From JACVRW01 sp035645115 (GTDB lineage: Bacteria; Actinomycetota; Thermoleophilia; Solirubrobacterales; Thermoleophilaceae): a DNA stretch of 12,681 nt. The DNA lies in the NCBI GenBank assembly GCA_035645115.1, contig DASQNF010000031.1, positions 1 through 12,681 on the forward strand, read 5' to 3'. Positions 12,208-12,681 of the stretch are shown piece after piece (the stretch's first letter is position 1; each line of letters begins with the position of its first letter). Below the pieces are notes generated by a model. That model searched no databases and was not told the DNA's origin. It worked only from the letters and a program-made list of their open reading frames with translations. Both the position numbers and the translations under genes were made by a program.

Positions 12208-12681
12208 ATGGCGAAGCACGCGATCATCACGGGTTCGGACTCCGGCATCGGCAAGGCCACGGCGGTGCGACTGGCCGAGGACGGCTTCGACATCGGCGTG
12301 ACGTGGCACAGCGACCGCACCGGCGCCGAGGACACAGCGCGCGAGGTGCAGTCGCGGGATCGCAGCGCCGTCGTGGCGCAGCTCGACGTGACCGACTTCG
12401 CGGAGGCCGCGGACACCGTCGAGATGCTCGCTCGCGAGCTCGGCGGCCTCGACGTCTTCGTGAACAACGCCGGCGGCGGCGGGAGCCACCCGTTCCTCGA
12501 CTTCCCCCTCGCGGACTTCCAGCAGGTGATCGATCTCAACCTCACCGGCGCGTTCGTCTGCGCACAGCGCGCCGCTCGCCTGATGGTGGATGCTGGCCGC
12601 GGGGGGCGCATCGTCAACGTCACGTCCGTGCACGAACACGTCCCGTTGCGAGAGGCGGCGGCCTATTGCGCCGCGAAGGGC
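12208..12681 (+). CDS. Short-chain dehydrogenase/reductase (SDR), 5' part; cut by the window end
   Basis: The first 158 residues of a classical SDR oxidoreductase; the frame is open to the last base. The NAD(P)-binding motif is T8-G-S-D-S-G-I-G15, followed by the acidic-strand region DVTD, then N86-N-A-G89. Catalytic Ser140 lies in NVTSVHEHVP, and Tyr153 and Lys157 form Y-C-A-A-K, with the usual 13-residue Ser-Tyr spacing. About 90-100 residues are missing beyond the window. The TSVHE...AAYCAAKG pattern resembles glucose 1-dehydrogenase or FabG-like members, but substrate is not determined. The cofactor may be NADP(H), given TWHSDR after the second strand, which is tentative. ATG 12208 begins right at the first strand; a hairpin ends immediately before it and no ribosome binding site is visible. 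Confidence 0.93.
   Translation, partial: MAKHAIITGSDSGIGKATAVRLAEDGFDIGVTWHSDRTGAEDTAREVQSRDRSAVVAQLDVTDFAEAADTVEMLARELGGLDVFVNNAGGGGSHPFLDFPLADFQQVIDLNLTGAFVCAQRAARLMVDAGRGGRIVNVTSVHEHVPLREAAAYCAAKG

Overview
This 12.7 kb window is very GC-rich and densely coded. It uses many GTG and TTG starts and short or overlapping gene junctions. It carries a WhiG/FliA-type sigma factor, an SpoIIE-like phosphatase with a STAS partner, a second EF-G-like GTPase and several small hypothetical proteins. Together these suggest a chromosomal segment of an actinobacterium, most likely a deep-branching soil lineage such as Thermoleophilia (Solirubrobacterales/Gaiellales-like). The lineage is inferred; no rRNA or other decisive marker is present. 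I see no tRNA, rRNA, CRISPR array, insertion sequence or prophage.

Layout from left to right. (1) 1-228 is the 3' end of an L,D-transpeptidase gene. It faces a small unrecognised reverse-strand gene (297-572), which lies head-to-head with, and overlaps, a XerC/D-type tyrosine recombinase (529-1455). (2) 1468-5034 is a forward regulatory run: a WhiG/FliA-family sigma factor, an 803-residue GAF-PAS-PAS-PP2C-HATPase protein and a STAS antagonist joined by an ATGA overlap. This is a compact partner-switching module beside a sigma-28-type sigma factor. (3) After a strong hairpin comes an EF-G2-like GTPase (5130-7205). (4) 7230-9007 is a tightly packed four-gene run: a zinc-ribbon protein, a 67-residue protein, an RNase HI-like protein and a small HExxH putative metallopeptidase. 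(5) A TetR regulator (9021-9608, reverse) and a DUF2294/MpsC-like protein (9662-10048, forward) diverge from 53 bp that hold a near-perfect palindromic operator within plausible promoters for both. (6) 10032-11567 is a reverse-strand run: a YbhN/LPG-synthase-like membrane protein and two small hypotheticals. (7) 11662-12681 is forward: a GNAT acetyltransferase and an SDR oxidoreductase cut by the window edge just after its catalytic YxxxK.

The most interesting points are the partner-switching module next to the WhiG-like sigma factor, with phosphatase and kinase-like domains fused in one chain; the overlapping zinc-ribbon/RNase H/HExxH cluster; the operator between tetR and the DUF2294 gene; and signs of leaderless transcription at two genes, one with a hairpin ending exactly at the start codon. 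There is no clear proof of a wholly new system. The long antisense reading frames are typical shadows in high-GC DNA.
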